Origin: Tenacibaculum piscium
GTDB lineage: Bacteria > Bacteroidota > Bacteroidia > Flavobacteriales > Flavobacteriaceae
Direction of reading: 5' to 3'
Length of the DNA: 64,000 nt
NCBI RefSeq assembly: GCF_021390715.1
Contig: NZ_JAJGWT010000002.1
Span: 186,001 to 250,000 of the forward strand
Shown: positions 7,568 to 16,067 of the stretch, in pieces
How positions within the stretch are numbered: position 1 is the first letter of the stretch
Layout of the letters: the number at the start of each line of letters is the position of its first letter
Position numbers and translations under genes: made by a program
The notes under the pieces: generated by a model
The model's database searches: none
What the model saw: only the letters and a program-made list of their open reading frames with translations
Told to the model about the DNA's origin: nothing

Positions 7568-9913
7568 ATGAAGAAAATAACTGCTTTTATCTTAAATAAT
7601 AGTAAAATAACCTTACTTATCTTGCTGATAGGAATGTTATTAAGCATCTTTAGTATCAAAAATAATTTTAAAATAGAAACGAATTTAGATACGTATATGC
7701 CCAAAAATCACCCCGCATTTATATATAGCGATAAAGCGGAAGAAATTTTTGACATCAGAGATGCCATTATGATTGCTATCGAAAATAAAAAGGGCATTTA
7801 TAATGCGGAAACTTTTCTGAAAATAAAAAATTTGACAAAGGAAATTCAAAAATTAGCCGTTGTTGAAGATAAAGAAGATGTTTTATCGCTCTACACTGCC
7901 GATAATATAAAAAGTGGCATCGAAGGATTGGAAATTGAACCTTTTTTTAAGAAAATTCCGAAATCACAAGAAAAATTTGATGCTATAAAAAATAGTATTA
8001 GCACCAATGAAATGATTCATAAACGATTGGTTTCTGAAAATGGACAGGCAACGCTCGTTTTTACAAAAATCAAAAATAATAGTTTTACGCCCGAATTATA
8101 TCAAGTTATTTTAGCTATTTCTAAAAAATATGAAGATGAAAATAATACGATTTATGTAGCAGGACAGCCCATTGTAGAAGGCACAATGGCTATTTTAATG
8201 CCTTCGGATATGCAAAAAATGTTTCCCATCGTTTTATTGCTGATTATAGTCGTACTTTTTATCGTTTTAAGAAGTATTAAGGCGACAATAATATCCGTAT
8301 TAGTGGTTTTATTTTCTTCAATTTGGACTTTTGGATTGATGCTTGGCATCGGAATCCCTATTTACGCACCAAGTTCATTAATTCCTGTAATGCTTATTGC
8401 TATTGGGGTTGCTGATGCAATTCATCTTTTTAGTCACTTGCAATTAACCATGAAAAAACAGCCGACTTGGAGCAAAGAACAACTTATCCAAAATATGACT
8501 TCGGAAATGTTTCGTCCTGTATTAATGACATCTGTTACAACAGCGGTCGGTTTTTTATCCTTGCTAACTTCTGATATTTTTCCAATTAAATATTTTGCTT
8601 TTTTTACCGCTTACGGCGTAGTGTTAGCCATGTTTTTTTCACTGATTTTAATTCCTGCCTGTGTAAATGTTTTTGGATTGCCAAAAATATTGAAATTTTC
8701 AAAATCATCTTTAAAAATATTAAAATCTTCAGAAATTGGAAAAAATGAGATTCCTAAAAAAGATTTTTTTGCTATTTATGCCGAAAAATTTTCAAATTTA
8801 ATACTTCAAAATCAAAAATTAGTAGTCGGAATTACGCTTTTAATTCTCCTATTTTTTGGATTTGGAATGTCTAAAGTTTGGATAAATTCTAGCTTTTTAG
8901 CCCGTTTTCCAAATGAAAATCCTTTAGTAAAAACAGATGCTTTTGTCAATAAAAATTTCTTAGGAACAACGACCGTAAATGTTATTTTAGAAGGAAATAA
9001 TGCGGATACTTTTAAAAATCCAACGGTACTAAAATTAATAGATAAAGTTACAAATCAGGTAGTTAATGATGGCGAAATTGTTGGCGGAAGTTTATCCGTA
9101 GTTGATTTTATCAAAAGAATGAACAAGGTTTTACATGAAAATAAATCCGAATTTTATAAAGTTCCTGATGCTCAAAATTTAATTGCTCAATATTTTTTAC
9201 TCTACGAAATGAGTGGCGGTTCCGACAGATTATGGGACATTGTTACTGACGATTTTAAAACTGCAAACTTGCAATTTCAACTAAAAGGCGATAATTCCAA
9301 AGGATTAAATGAAACAATTGCCAACATAAAAAATTATAAAGAAGAATTTAAAACACTCGGAATTAAACTGAATTTTGCAGGAAGTGGTTATAAGATATTG
9401 ATTTTTAATGATTTAATTTTAATTGGACAAATTAAAAGTTTGCTGTATTCTTTTATTCTAGTTATTATTTTATTGTCTTTTATGTTTAAAAGTATCAAAT
9501 TAGGATTTATCGCAACCATACCAATTATACTAACAACCGTTATTTCTTTTGGCGTTTTAGGTTGGTTAAATATTCCGCTAGAAACAACAACCGCACTTAT
9601 TTCAAGCATCGCAATAGGAATTGGAATCGATTATGCCGTGCATTTTATTGATAGATATAAAATTAACGCATTAAAAACCAATGATATACAAAAAACAGTG
9701 TCCGAAACAATGGCACATTCTGGTAGAGCAATTTCTTTTAATGCCGTTGTCGTTATTTTAGGTTTTTTAGTGCTGATATTTTCTACTTTTAAACCAAATA
9801 AAGCACTCGGAATAATTGTAGCTCTAAATATGCTAACCAGTTTTATCGCAACGGTAACTATCATGTTTTTAGTATTATATAGCCAAAAAATATTTTTAAA
9901 AAAGAAAAAATAA
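7568..9913 (+). CDS. RND superfamily exporter, MMPL/HAE3 type
   Basis: 781 residues: an N-terminal TM, a periplasmic loop (about 30-210), a bundle of TMs (about 215-370), an amphipathic stretch, then a second TM plus periplasmic loop and TM bundle to the end. This duplicated half-structure, the length and motifs such as IAIGVADAIHLFSHL (about 277-291) and its repeat IAIGIGIDYAVHFIDRY in the second half are those of MMPL/HAE3 RND proteins, which move lipids or other hydrophobic molecules across the inner membrane using the proton gradient. First gene of a three-gene operon (39 nt, then overlap) with a LolA-like protein and an outer-membrane barrel; controlled by the TetR gene upstream. Confidence 0.9.
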   Translation: MKKITAFILNNSKITLLILLIGMLLSIFSIKNNFKIETNLDTYMPKNHPAFIYSDKAEEIFDIRDAIMIAIENKKGIYNAETFLKIKNLTKEIQKLAVVEDKEDVLSLYTADNIKSGIEGLEIEPFFKKIPKSQEKFDAIKNSISTNEMIHKRLVSENGQATLVFTKIKNNSFTPELYQVILAISKKYEDENNTIYVAGQPIVEGTMAILMPSDMQKMFPIVLLLIIVVLFIVLRSIKATIISVLVVLFSSIWTFGLMLGIGIPIYAPSSLIPVMLIAIGVADAIHLFSHLQLTMKKQPTWSKEQLIQNMTSEMFRPVLMTSVTTAVGFLSLLTSDIFPIKYFAFFTAYGVVLAMFFSLILIPACVNVFGLPKILKFSKSSLKILKSSEIGKNEIPKKDFFAIYAEKFSNLILQNQKLVVGITLLILLFFGFGMSKVWINSSFLARFPNENPLVKTDAFVNKNFLGTTTVNVILEGNNADTFKNPTVLKLIDKVTNQVVNDGEIVGGSLSVVDFIKRMNKVLHENKSEFYKVPDAQNLIAQYFLLYEMSGGSDRLWDIVTDDFKTANLQFQLKGDNSKGLNETIANIKNYKEEFKTLGIKLNFAGSGYKILIFNDLILIGQIKSLLYSFILVIILLSFMFKSIKLGFIATIPIILTTVISFGVLGWLNIPLETTTALISSIAIGIGIDYAVHFIDRYKINALKTNDIQKTVSETMAHSGRAISFNAVVVILGFLVLIFSTFKPNKALGIIVALNMLTSFIATVTIMFLVLYSQKIFLKKKK

Positions 9914-9952
9914 TTAAATATTTTATATAAAATAATTAAAAATTAACGCAAA

Positions 9953-10744
9953 ATGAAAACACAAAAAATCTTTATAATTTTAAGTTTATTCTCAAGCTTT
10001 GCAATACAAGCGCAAAATGCGACAGAAATTGCCGAAAAACTCTATAATCGAGAAGTGCCAAAAGATGGTGAAAGTGATATGACAATGATACTTATCAATA
10101 AAAAAAATAAAAAAAGAGTCCGAAGTTTACATAAGTTTTTTATCGATTTAGGAAATGTTGAAAAACAAATTCTCTTTTTTAAAGCTCCTTCTGATGTCAA
10201 AAATACCGCATTTATGAATTGGTCTTATGATGATGATAATGATGATGAAATCAAAAATAATGAACCAAAAAATGACGACCAATGGCTCTACTTACCCGCC
10301 TTAAAAAAAGTGAAACGAATCGCCAATAGCAATAAAGATAGTAATTTTATGGGCTCTGATTTTACCTATCAAGATATGGAAAAAAGAAATCCCATAAAAG
10401 ATACGCAACGCTTCATAAAAAGTGAAAAAATAAAACAAGAAGATGCTTGGGTTATAGAAGCAACGCCCAAAAAAGAAGAACAATATGCCCGAAAAATTGC
10501 GTGGATTTCTAAAACTAGAAATATTCCGTTGAAAATCGATTTTTATGACCAAGACAATGAATTACTGAAAACATTAACGGCTACGGAAATAATTAAAATA
10601 TCGAAATATTGGGTGATTACACAACAAGAAATGAAAAATCATCAGAAAAATCATAAAACAATTATGAAATTAACAAATCTAAGTGTAGATAAAAATCTAA
10701 ATAAAAATATTTTTACACAACGTAAAATGCAAAGAGGTTTATAA
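9953..10744 (+). CDS. LolA-like outer membrane lipoprotein-sorting family protein
   Basis: 263 residues with a cleavable signal peptide (MKTQKIFIILSLFSSFAIQAQ). The mature part starts NATEIAEKLYNREVPKDGES and contains WLYLPALKKVKRIA and FMGSDFTYQDM, signatures of the family annotated as 'outer membrane lipoprotein-sorting protein', which has the LolA/LolB beta-fold and a hydrophobic cavity and regularly accompanies MMPL/RND pumps. It is expected to carry the pump substrate, probably a lipid, through the periplasm. Its TAA overlaps the ATG of the barrel gene (TAATG). It is not the housekeeping LolA. Confidence 0.85.
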   Translation: MKTQKIFIILSLFSSFAIQAQNATEIAEKLYNREVPKDGESDMTMILINKKNKKRVRSLHKFFIDLGNVEKQILFFKAPSDVKNTAFMNWSYDDDNDDEIKNNEPKNDDQWLYLPALKKVKRIANSNKDSNFMGSDFTYQDMEKRNPIKDTQRFIKSEKIKQEDAWVIEATPKKEEQYARKIAWISKTRNIPLKIDFYDQDNELLKTLTATEIIKISKYWVITQQEMKNHQKNHKTIMKLTNLSVDKNLNKNIFTQRKMQRGL

Positions 10745-11997
10745 TGATGTTAAAAAAATATAGAACCATTTTTACAATTCTGTTATTTCTTCAAATATCA
10801 TTTATAACAGCCCAAAATGAAAAATTGCCCTTAGAAATAACAGGTTTTGTAAGAAGTTATAGCAGTGTTTTATTGAAAAATTCTGATTTTAATAACCTCG
10901 AAAATACTCTTGATATAAAACTAGAACATCAGCGAGAAAACCTGTCTTTTTTTGCAAATCCATTTGTGTATCAATATCCAAATAAAGATAATTATTACGG
11001 GTTTCGAGAATTATATATCGAATATAATTCCGATAAAATTGCCCTGAAAATAGGAAAACAACAAATTATTTGGGGTCAAGCCGATGGCGTTTTTATTACC
11101 GATGTCGTATCGCCTAAAAATTTAACCAACTTTTTATTGTGGGATTTTAATGAAATTAGAATCGGCGTAAATGCGCTTAAAATAACATATTTTCCTACAA
11201 TATCAAGTACTTTTGAAATCGTTTTGATGCCCACTTTTAGTCCAACGATAACGCCCGAAAAAGAAAGTATTTGGCGACCAAAATCAACTTATAAAGTAGA
11301 ACCCATTTTTGATACATCAGAAAAAAAAGTGAAAGAAAATCTTAAAAATAGTGAGCTTTTTATCCGATATTCTTTAAGCAAATCAGCCATAGATTTGCAA
11401 CTAATGGCAGGATATACTTGGGACGATGATGCTAGTTTTCATCTCAAAAAACAAGAAAAAACGCTTCTAATTCGTCCAAAATACCATCGATTAGGATTGC
11501 TTGGAGGAAGTTTTAGTACCGAAATTAACGGATTTATTTTAAGAGGTGAAGGAGCATTTTATCAAAATAAATATTTTCAAACTAACGACCAAAAAGTAAC
11601 CGACGCACTCACTAAAAAAAATTATATAAACTATGTAATCGGACTTGATAGAACTTTAGGAGATTGGAAAATAAGCGGGCAATTCATTCAAAAAATTATC
11701 TTGAATTATCAAAATACAATGCAAAATGATAAACACGATAATCTAGCAACATTTATCATCAATAAAACACTTTTAAGAGAAAAATTACGTGTAGAATTTT
11801 TTAGTTATATCGGACTAAATAAACAAGACGCCTTGCTACGTTTGAGAGGTTATTATTTTCCCTATGACGGCACAACTATTGAAATTGGAACTAATTTATT
11901 TATCAAAAATGAAAAATATATAACAGAAAAAGCAGGACAATTTGGGCAATATGATCAAAATGATATGGTTTATGCAAGTTTGAAATACAGTTTTTAA
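10744..11997 (+). CDS. Outer-membrane beta-barrel protein of the RND operon
   Basis: 417 residues: signal peptide (about residues 1-22, ending SFITAQ), then repeated amphipathic strands with aromatic ends and a C-terminal aromatic residue (ASLKYSF), as in outer-membrane barrels. YGFRELYIEYNSDKIALKIGKQQIIWGQADG resembles the RxGRQ/WG motif of DUF1302- and alginate-export-type porins. Placed last in the operon with the RND pump and LolA-like protein, it is probably the outer-membrane end of the pathway. A second start is possible one codon later (ATGATG). Exact family uncertain. Confidence 0.75.
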   Translation: MMLKKYRTIFTILLFLQISFITAQNEKLPLEITGFVRSYSSVLLKNSDFNNLENTLDIKLEHQRENLSFFANPFVYQYPNKDNYYGFRELYIEYNSDKIALKIGKQQIIWGQADGVFITDVVSPKNLTNFLLWDFNEIRIGVNALKITYFPTISSTFEIVLMPTFSPTITPEKESIWRPKSTYKVEPIFDTSEKKVKENLKNSELFIRYSLSKSAIDLQLMAGYTWDDDASFHLKKQEKTLLIRPKYHRLGLLGGSFSTEINGFILRGEGAFYQNKYFQTNDQKVTDALTKKNYINYVIGLDRTLGDWKISGQFIQKIILNYQNTMQNDKHDNLATFIINKTLLREKLRVEFFSYIGLNKQDALLRLRGYYFPYDGTTIEIGTNLFIKNEKYITEKAGQFGQYDQNDMVYASLKYSF

Positions 11998-12011
11998 AAT
12001 AGCGTTTGTTT

Positions 12012-12695
12012 TTAACTTTTATCATTTTTAGTCGATACTTGGTTGATGTATTTTCCAACCACAATTGCGGTGAGGATAACCAAATAAATCTGTCCCATCA
12101 AACCGATTAAAATAGCTGTTTTATGTGCCAATCTACCTACAGGATACACATCGCCATAGCCGATAGTCAGTAAGGTTATGTAACTAAAATACATTAAATT
12201 TTCAAAAATAAGTTCCGGTTGATTCACAAAACTTGTTTGCGTAAAATGAAAGGCTCCAGGAGTTGTTATTTCAATACTTAAACAAATAAAAAAACCGATT
12301 AATCCTAAGGAAATATAACCACTGATAAGTCCTAAAATTACATTCTTATTAATTTCAACGGCGCGCCATACTTGTTTAATCATTTCATAGGTGACCACTA
12401 CGTAAAACAGAAAATAACTAATAACTCGAATGTACGGAAATACTACTTTTTGAGAAGGATTTATTAAATCTGAACCAAAAACAAGGGAGGCAATAATCAA
12501 TAAAAAGATGAAAAAACGTAGCAATATTTTCTTTTTAGAAATCAATAAAATACCTGCCGATAAATTAATTAAAAATAAAATAGGTGATAAGCGTTCGTCA
12601 AAAAAAGTTTGTGGAACAATTAACGAACCAAATAAAATAGATAATTGACTAAAAAAGAAAAACTCAAAACGATGATTGTATAATTTATCTAACAT
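12012..12695 (-). CDS. Two-TM-pore potassium channel family protein
   Basis: 227 residues from the ATG at 12695; a GTG five codons earlier is an alternative. Several hydrophobic segments, then a pore loop with the K+ selectivity filter TIGYGD (in LLTIGYGDVYPVGRLAHK, about residues 175-192) followed by a final TM. This is the 'ion channel' family of voltage-gated-like bacterial K+ channels, but the preceding helices lack an obvious arginine-rich S4. Inner membrane, tetrameric by family. It is convergent with the barrel gene and stands alone. Confidence 0.88.
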   Translation of the reverse strand: MLDKLYNHRFEFFFFSQLSILFGSLIVPQTFFDERLSPILFLINLSAGILLISKKKILLRFFIFLLIIASLVFGSDLINPSQKVVFPYIRVISYFLFYVVVTYEMIKQVWRAVEINKNVILGLISGYISLGLIGFFICLSIEITTPGAFHFTQTSFVNQPELIFENLMYFSYITLLTIGYGDVYPVGRLAHKTAILIGLMGQIYLVILTAIVVGKYINQVSTKNDKS

Positions 12696-12908
12696 TATTT
12701 TTTTATGCACTTAAAAGAAATCTCTTTTTCAGGAAAATTTTCGCAAAATTATTGCAAAACTAATCAATTTTGAGCGAAATTAGTAGCTCCTAAAATTTGA
12801 TTTTTTTTTTAAAGCTTCTAAATTATTTGTAAATAATCTTAATGTTAAGCTTGCTTTTTTCTTAAAAATCGCATGTTGTTTTAAGTATCTTTAGGCAAAA
12901 ATTATCTT

Positions 12909-14117
12909 TTGATAAACAAACGTCTTTTGATTAAAAATTTACTTGCTCATAATGATGAAAATACGTTTTATGATAAAAAGCAAGAAATATCCTTGGCTTC
13001 AAAAGAAGGAAAAGCGAAGTTTATAAAATTGGTATGTGCGTTATCAAATTCGAATCCTACGAATAATTCATACATTGTTATTGGGGTTGAAGATGAGGAA
13101 AATAAAATTATCGGGGTTGATTTTTATGATGATAGTAAAATTCAAAATTTAGTAAATGCTTATTTAAAAAACCCGCCTAAAATAACGTATGAAAATGTTG
13201 CTTTTCCTCGGTTGCAACGTCATAAGGTTCTTGGATTAGTAACTATTTTTCCTAATAATAGAAAGAGTTTTTTACTTAAAAATAGTTGGAAATATCTTAA
13301 AAATACAGGTTTTTATCGACAAGGTAGTAATTCTGTTCCTTTTGATGTCTCTGTTGATATTCCTATTTTCAAAACAAAAAATGCAAGAATAAGAGCGACA
13401 AATAATGCGGATATTGTGAAAGCGATTCAAAAAAATGCGAGTAATAATATTGAATTAACGCTTGCTGGTGTTTTTGATTTTATAAATAATCATGAGCCTA
13501 AATATCACCCACAATATAAGGTTTTTAAGGAGCAATTTGTGCTTTGTTGGGCAGGAAAAAAGAAGATGATTCATCATCAATTATTTTACACACGTGTGGA
13601 TATTGAATTGATAAATGAACAGGTTCGATTATTTTTTTCATCCTTAGATGCGGTTCAAATTCGTTATAATGAGCAGTCATTTATCATTACCGAATACATT
13701 GCTTTGGGGATTGATAAAACGGAAAAACAGTATCCATTAGAGCAAACAAGTATTCATTTTAAAGACAATGGAAAATATATTATTACCACTAATTTTTTAT
13801 TTAAACCACCTCTTTATAACAGCACGATTCTTAAACATATTTACGATAAAAATAACCAATTACTTTTAAAAATTCTGCAAAACAAACTACTTACTACAAG
13901 CGAAAAAGAAGCCATTTATAAATTACCAACTTCTTATTTAATTTGTTCTTTACATGGCTTTTTAGAAGCACCTAATCAATTAAAAAAAGCAAAAAAATAC
14001 TTTAAATCTTTAAAAGATAAAACCACATATATTAAGTATAAAGAAGTAATGCGGGTGTTACGCAAGGTAAAACATCACCAAAAACAGTTGAAAAGAGCAT
14101 CAAACAGTATCAAATAG
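12909..14117 (+). CDS. AlbA_2 / Schlafen-like domain protein
   Basis: 402 residues, apparently starting at TTG 12909 (a second in-frame TTG follows). Residues ~15-120 fit the AlbA_2 (Schlafen AlbA_2) domain: ENTFYDKKQEISL..., a hydrophobic YIVIGVEDEENKIIGVD segment and KITYENVAF. Proteins with this domain are often labelled ATP-binding or transcriptional regulators, and several act on RNA or in stress responses. The remaining ~280 residues are not recognised; the end is lysine-rich (HHQKQLKRASNSIK). Isolated gene: divergent from the channel gene and followed by a hairpin at 14128-14169. Confidence 0.65.
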   Translation: MINKRLLIKNLLAHNDENTFYDKKQEISLASKEGKAKFIKLVCALSNSNPTNNSYIVIGVEDEENKIIGVDFYDDSKIQNLVNAYLKNPPKITYENVAFPRLQRHKVLGLVTIFPNNRKSFLLKNSWKYLKNTGFYRQGSNSVPFDVSVDIPIFKTKNARIRATNNADIVKAIQKNASNNIELTLAGVFDFINNHEPKYHPQYKVFKEQFVLCWAGKKKMIHHQLFYTRVDIELINEQVRLFFSSLDAVQIRYNEQSFIITEYIALGIDKTEKQYPLEQTSIHFKDNGKYIITTNFLFKPPLYNSTILKHIYDKNNQLLLKILQNKLLTTSEKEAIYKLPTSYLICSLHGFLEAPNQLKKAKKYFKSLKDKTTYIKYKEVMRVLRKVKHHQKQLKRASNSIK

Positions 14118-14127
14118 TTTCAAAAAA

Positions 14128-14169
14128 ATAGGCTTTTAAAGAATTTTTTAGATTTCTTCAAAAGCCTAT
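14128..14169. terminator. Terminator after the AlbA_2 gene
   Basis: ATAGGCTTTT at 14128-14137 pairs with AAAAGCCTAT at 14160-14169; the T-rich interior can pair partly. Serves the AlbA_2 gene and possibly the convergent NlpE-like gene. Confidence 0.6.
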
Positions 14170-14208
14170 GATGCTTTACTTTCGTAGTAAAAATGAGCCA
14201 ACTATTAC

Positions 14209-14976
14209 TTAGTTACAATAATTTTCTGGGCTAATATTTTCTACGGATTTTATTTCTAATACTTCTAGAATTCCGTCGTATGCTTCTGCAAAACCTTCGG
14301 CTGTTTTTTGAGTATTTTTTAAGATTAATTCCGCTATTACTGGAGTATAGGGTGTTTGTTTTTGACTTGTTTTTTGGTTATAAATTTTGGTTAAATCACC
14401 ATTTGTTACATCGTTAATCCAATATGTTTTTACCGAACCACAAGGTTGAAAAGAGGCTACTTCGTGTCCAAAAATAAGCAATCCTTTTACGGGTTCTGCT
14501 GAAAAATTAACTTTATTAGTACTCATTTTGGTTAATTTATACATTTCTGATACGGCACTGCTACTTTTTTCTCCATCCATTCCTAATAAAGTAAGTGTAT
14601 TTTCTTCCAGTGCATACGACATACTTTCGGTAGCTGTTTTTAAAATGACGTTGTTCTTTTTAGTAAAAGAGAAGGTTCCTTTTTCGGTAAAATATCCATC
14701 TTTACTATCTAGATAAAAATCATTTTTTTCAAAAGTACCATCTTTTTTAAGAAATACAGTACTTACGATTCCAGGGCAACTAGCACAAGGAAGTAATCCG
14801 GTATATGTTCCGTTTGATGCTATTATTTTTTTTGAAATTTCATCATTATTTAGCGGTTTTTCAACATCTGTTTTAGGTTGTTTTGTAAGCGTGTCTTCAT
14901 TGTTTTTTTTAGAAACTTCTTTACATCCGATTAAAGAGAGTGTCATTGCTATTATTAAAATATAACTATTTTTCAT
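14209..14976 (-). CDS. NlpE-like copper-resistance/envelope-stress lipoprotein
   Basis: 255 residues. N-terminal lipoprotein signal with lipobox SLIGC (Cys18). Residues ~55-150 fit the NlpE N-terminal domain: NGTYTGLLPCASCPGIVSTVFLKKDGTF with the conserved CxxC, followed by the beta-rich repeat KGTFSFTKKNNVI and TLTLLGMDGEK. NlpE senses surface and copper stress at the outer membrane in enterobacteria; Bacteroidota homologues are mostly uncharacterised. The C-terminal ~100 residues (QPCGSVKTYWINDVTNGDL to the final YCN) are an extra domain with two more cysteines. No partner genes nearby. Confidence 0.8.
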   Translation of the reverse strand: MKNSYILIIAMTLSLIGCKEVSKKNNEDTLTKQPKTDVEKPLNNDEISKKIIASNGTYTGLLPCASCPGIVSTVFLKKDGTFEKNDFYLDSKDGYFTEKGTFSFTKKNNVILKTATESMSYALEENTLTLLGMDGEKSSSAVSEMYKLTKMSTNKVNFSAEPVKGLLIFGHEVASFQPCGSVKTYWINDVTNGDLTKIYNQKTSQKQTPYTPVIAELILKNTQKTAEGFAEAYDGILEVLEIKSVENISPENYCN

Positions 14977-15074
14977 GGGGGTATTTTTTATGTTTTGTAA
15001 AATTACTAATTTTCAATATTTTTTTGTCTTAAAAAGAACTAAAATTACTGATTAAAAAGTATTTTTTATACATT

Positions 15075-15102
15075 AAAACCCCGTTGTTTATAACGGGGTT
15101 TT
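15075..15102. terminator. Terminator after the 15113-15550 gene
   Basis: AAAACCCCGTT at 15075-15085, a 6-nt loop, and AACGGGGTTTT at 15092-15102: an 11-bp perfect stem, with T-runs on both strands. Confidence 0.9.
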
Positions 15103-15112
15103 TAGTTGTTTT

Positions 15113-15550
15113 TTATTTTTGAGCGGTTAATTCACCTTGCCATTGTTGTAATTCTTCCCATTTACCTTGATGTGCTAATTTTGCTTGTTTAGGCCATGTT
15201 TTAGGTTTTAGAATTTTATAACGGTTTCCGACACTTTTCAAAATTTTCTGACATTTTTCTACAGAAGTTTCTCCTAAATCTTCCCAAGTTTCAATTCCAA
15301 AAGCATGAAATAATCCTTCAATTTTCGGATTAATTCCTGCGACAATTTTCAAATCATTTTCTTTAACTCTTTTGGCAAGTATATTTTGAGCGGTTACTAG
15401 GTTTTCGTTTAAGTTTTCATCTGAGGCATCGTTATTTTTATTTTGATGCTCAGATAACAAGCTTAATTGATATTTAAAAATGCTATAAATGCTCATTATT
15501 ATGAGTACTGGAATAAGCCAAAATGTTATTGTTGTTATTGATAAAATCAT
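15113..15550 (-). CDS. Membrane-anchored protein with the bL21-tail (helix-hairpin-helix-like) domain
   Basis: 145 residues: one N-terminal TM (about residues 2-25), a polar linker, then a C-terminal domain (about 65-142) containing LKIVAGINPKIEGLFHAFGI and KTWPKQAKLAHQGKWEEL. The same domain, with DL-x-x-I-x-G-x-x-PK, GI-x-T, KIL and TWPKQA-x-LA-x-x-G-x-W-x-x-L at matching spacing, forms the C-terminal extension of ribosomal protein bL21 at 41543-42169. The first part resembles a helix-hairpin-helix unit. Function unknown; it could tether or bind nucleic acid at the membrane. Monocistronic, with a strong terminator downstream. Confidence 0.7.
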   Translation of the reverse strand: MILSITTITFWLIPVLIIMSIYSIFKYQLSLLSEHQNKNNDASDENLNENLVTAQNILAKRVKENDLKIVAGINPKIEGLFHAFGIETWEDLGETSVEKCQKILKSVGNRYKILKPKTWPKQAKLAHQGKWEELQQWQGELTAQK

Positions 15551-15904
15551 AGTATTATTTTTTTAAGGGTTCGTATTGTTATTTTTTGATGCTTTTTTTC
15601 TGATAAGAAAGCATTTCAAAAAATAATGATGTAGTATTTTTTTCTGATAGCAATAATTTTTCTTGGAGCTCTTAAATACTCTTAGAGATTTTTAAAGTAA
15701 GCTACTAATTTTTTTACTGAATCAGCTTTAGTTTTCAAATTTACCTAAAGCTACTGGAGAAGAATTGGAGCTTTATTTTTGTTTGGTAAAATGGGTATTT
15801 AAAGTGTTCGTTGTATTTCCGTTATAATCACTTGATTTTTATTTATTTATGGATTTTCGAAAAATAAAACGTACTACTATGTGCTATCTATTTGATGCAA
15901 AATA

Positions 15905-15935
15905 ACAAAAAAAGTCACATCTTTCGATGCAACTT
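15905..15935 (-). terminator. Terminator of the ALDH7-type gene
   Basis: On the minus strand AAGTTGCATC, a GAAA tetraloop and GATGTGACTT form a 10-bp stem (two G-U pairs) followed by seven T. It lies about 130 nt after the stop of the dehydrogenase gene. Confidence 0.8.
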
Positions 15936-15980
15936 TCATGTTTTTAACATTTATTTAACGCTAAATTAACCTTAAAGAAG

Positions 15981-16040
15981 CTATTTGTTAACCTTTAGGA
16001 AACTATTTGTTAACTTTTAATTGCTATTTTGTTAACCTTG
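15981..16040. repeat. Three phased copies of CTATTTGTTAAC
   Basis: CTATTTGTTAACCTTT at 15981-15996, CTATTTGTTAACTTTT at 16003-16018 and CTATTTTGTTAACCTTG at 16024-16040. Start-to-start distances of 22 and 21 nt equal about two helical turns. Could be protein-binding sites or a decayed short tandem repeat. Confidence 0.55.
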
Positions 16041-16067
16041 GATTAAATTTTTATACTGTTATAAGGC

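Larger units (their letters stand above)
15551..16067. other. Noncoding stretch with phased repeats and an ALDH terminator
   Basis: 517 nt without a convincing gene. It contains the leftward terminator at 15905-15935 and three copies of CTATTTGTTAAC-like sequence at 15981, 16003 and 16024. The part next to 15550 should hold the promoter of the membrane-anchored gene, but no clear -33/-7 pair is visible. Confidence 0.6.
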
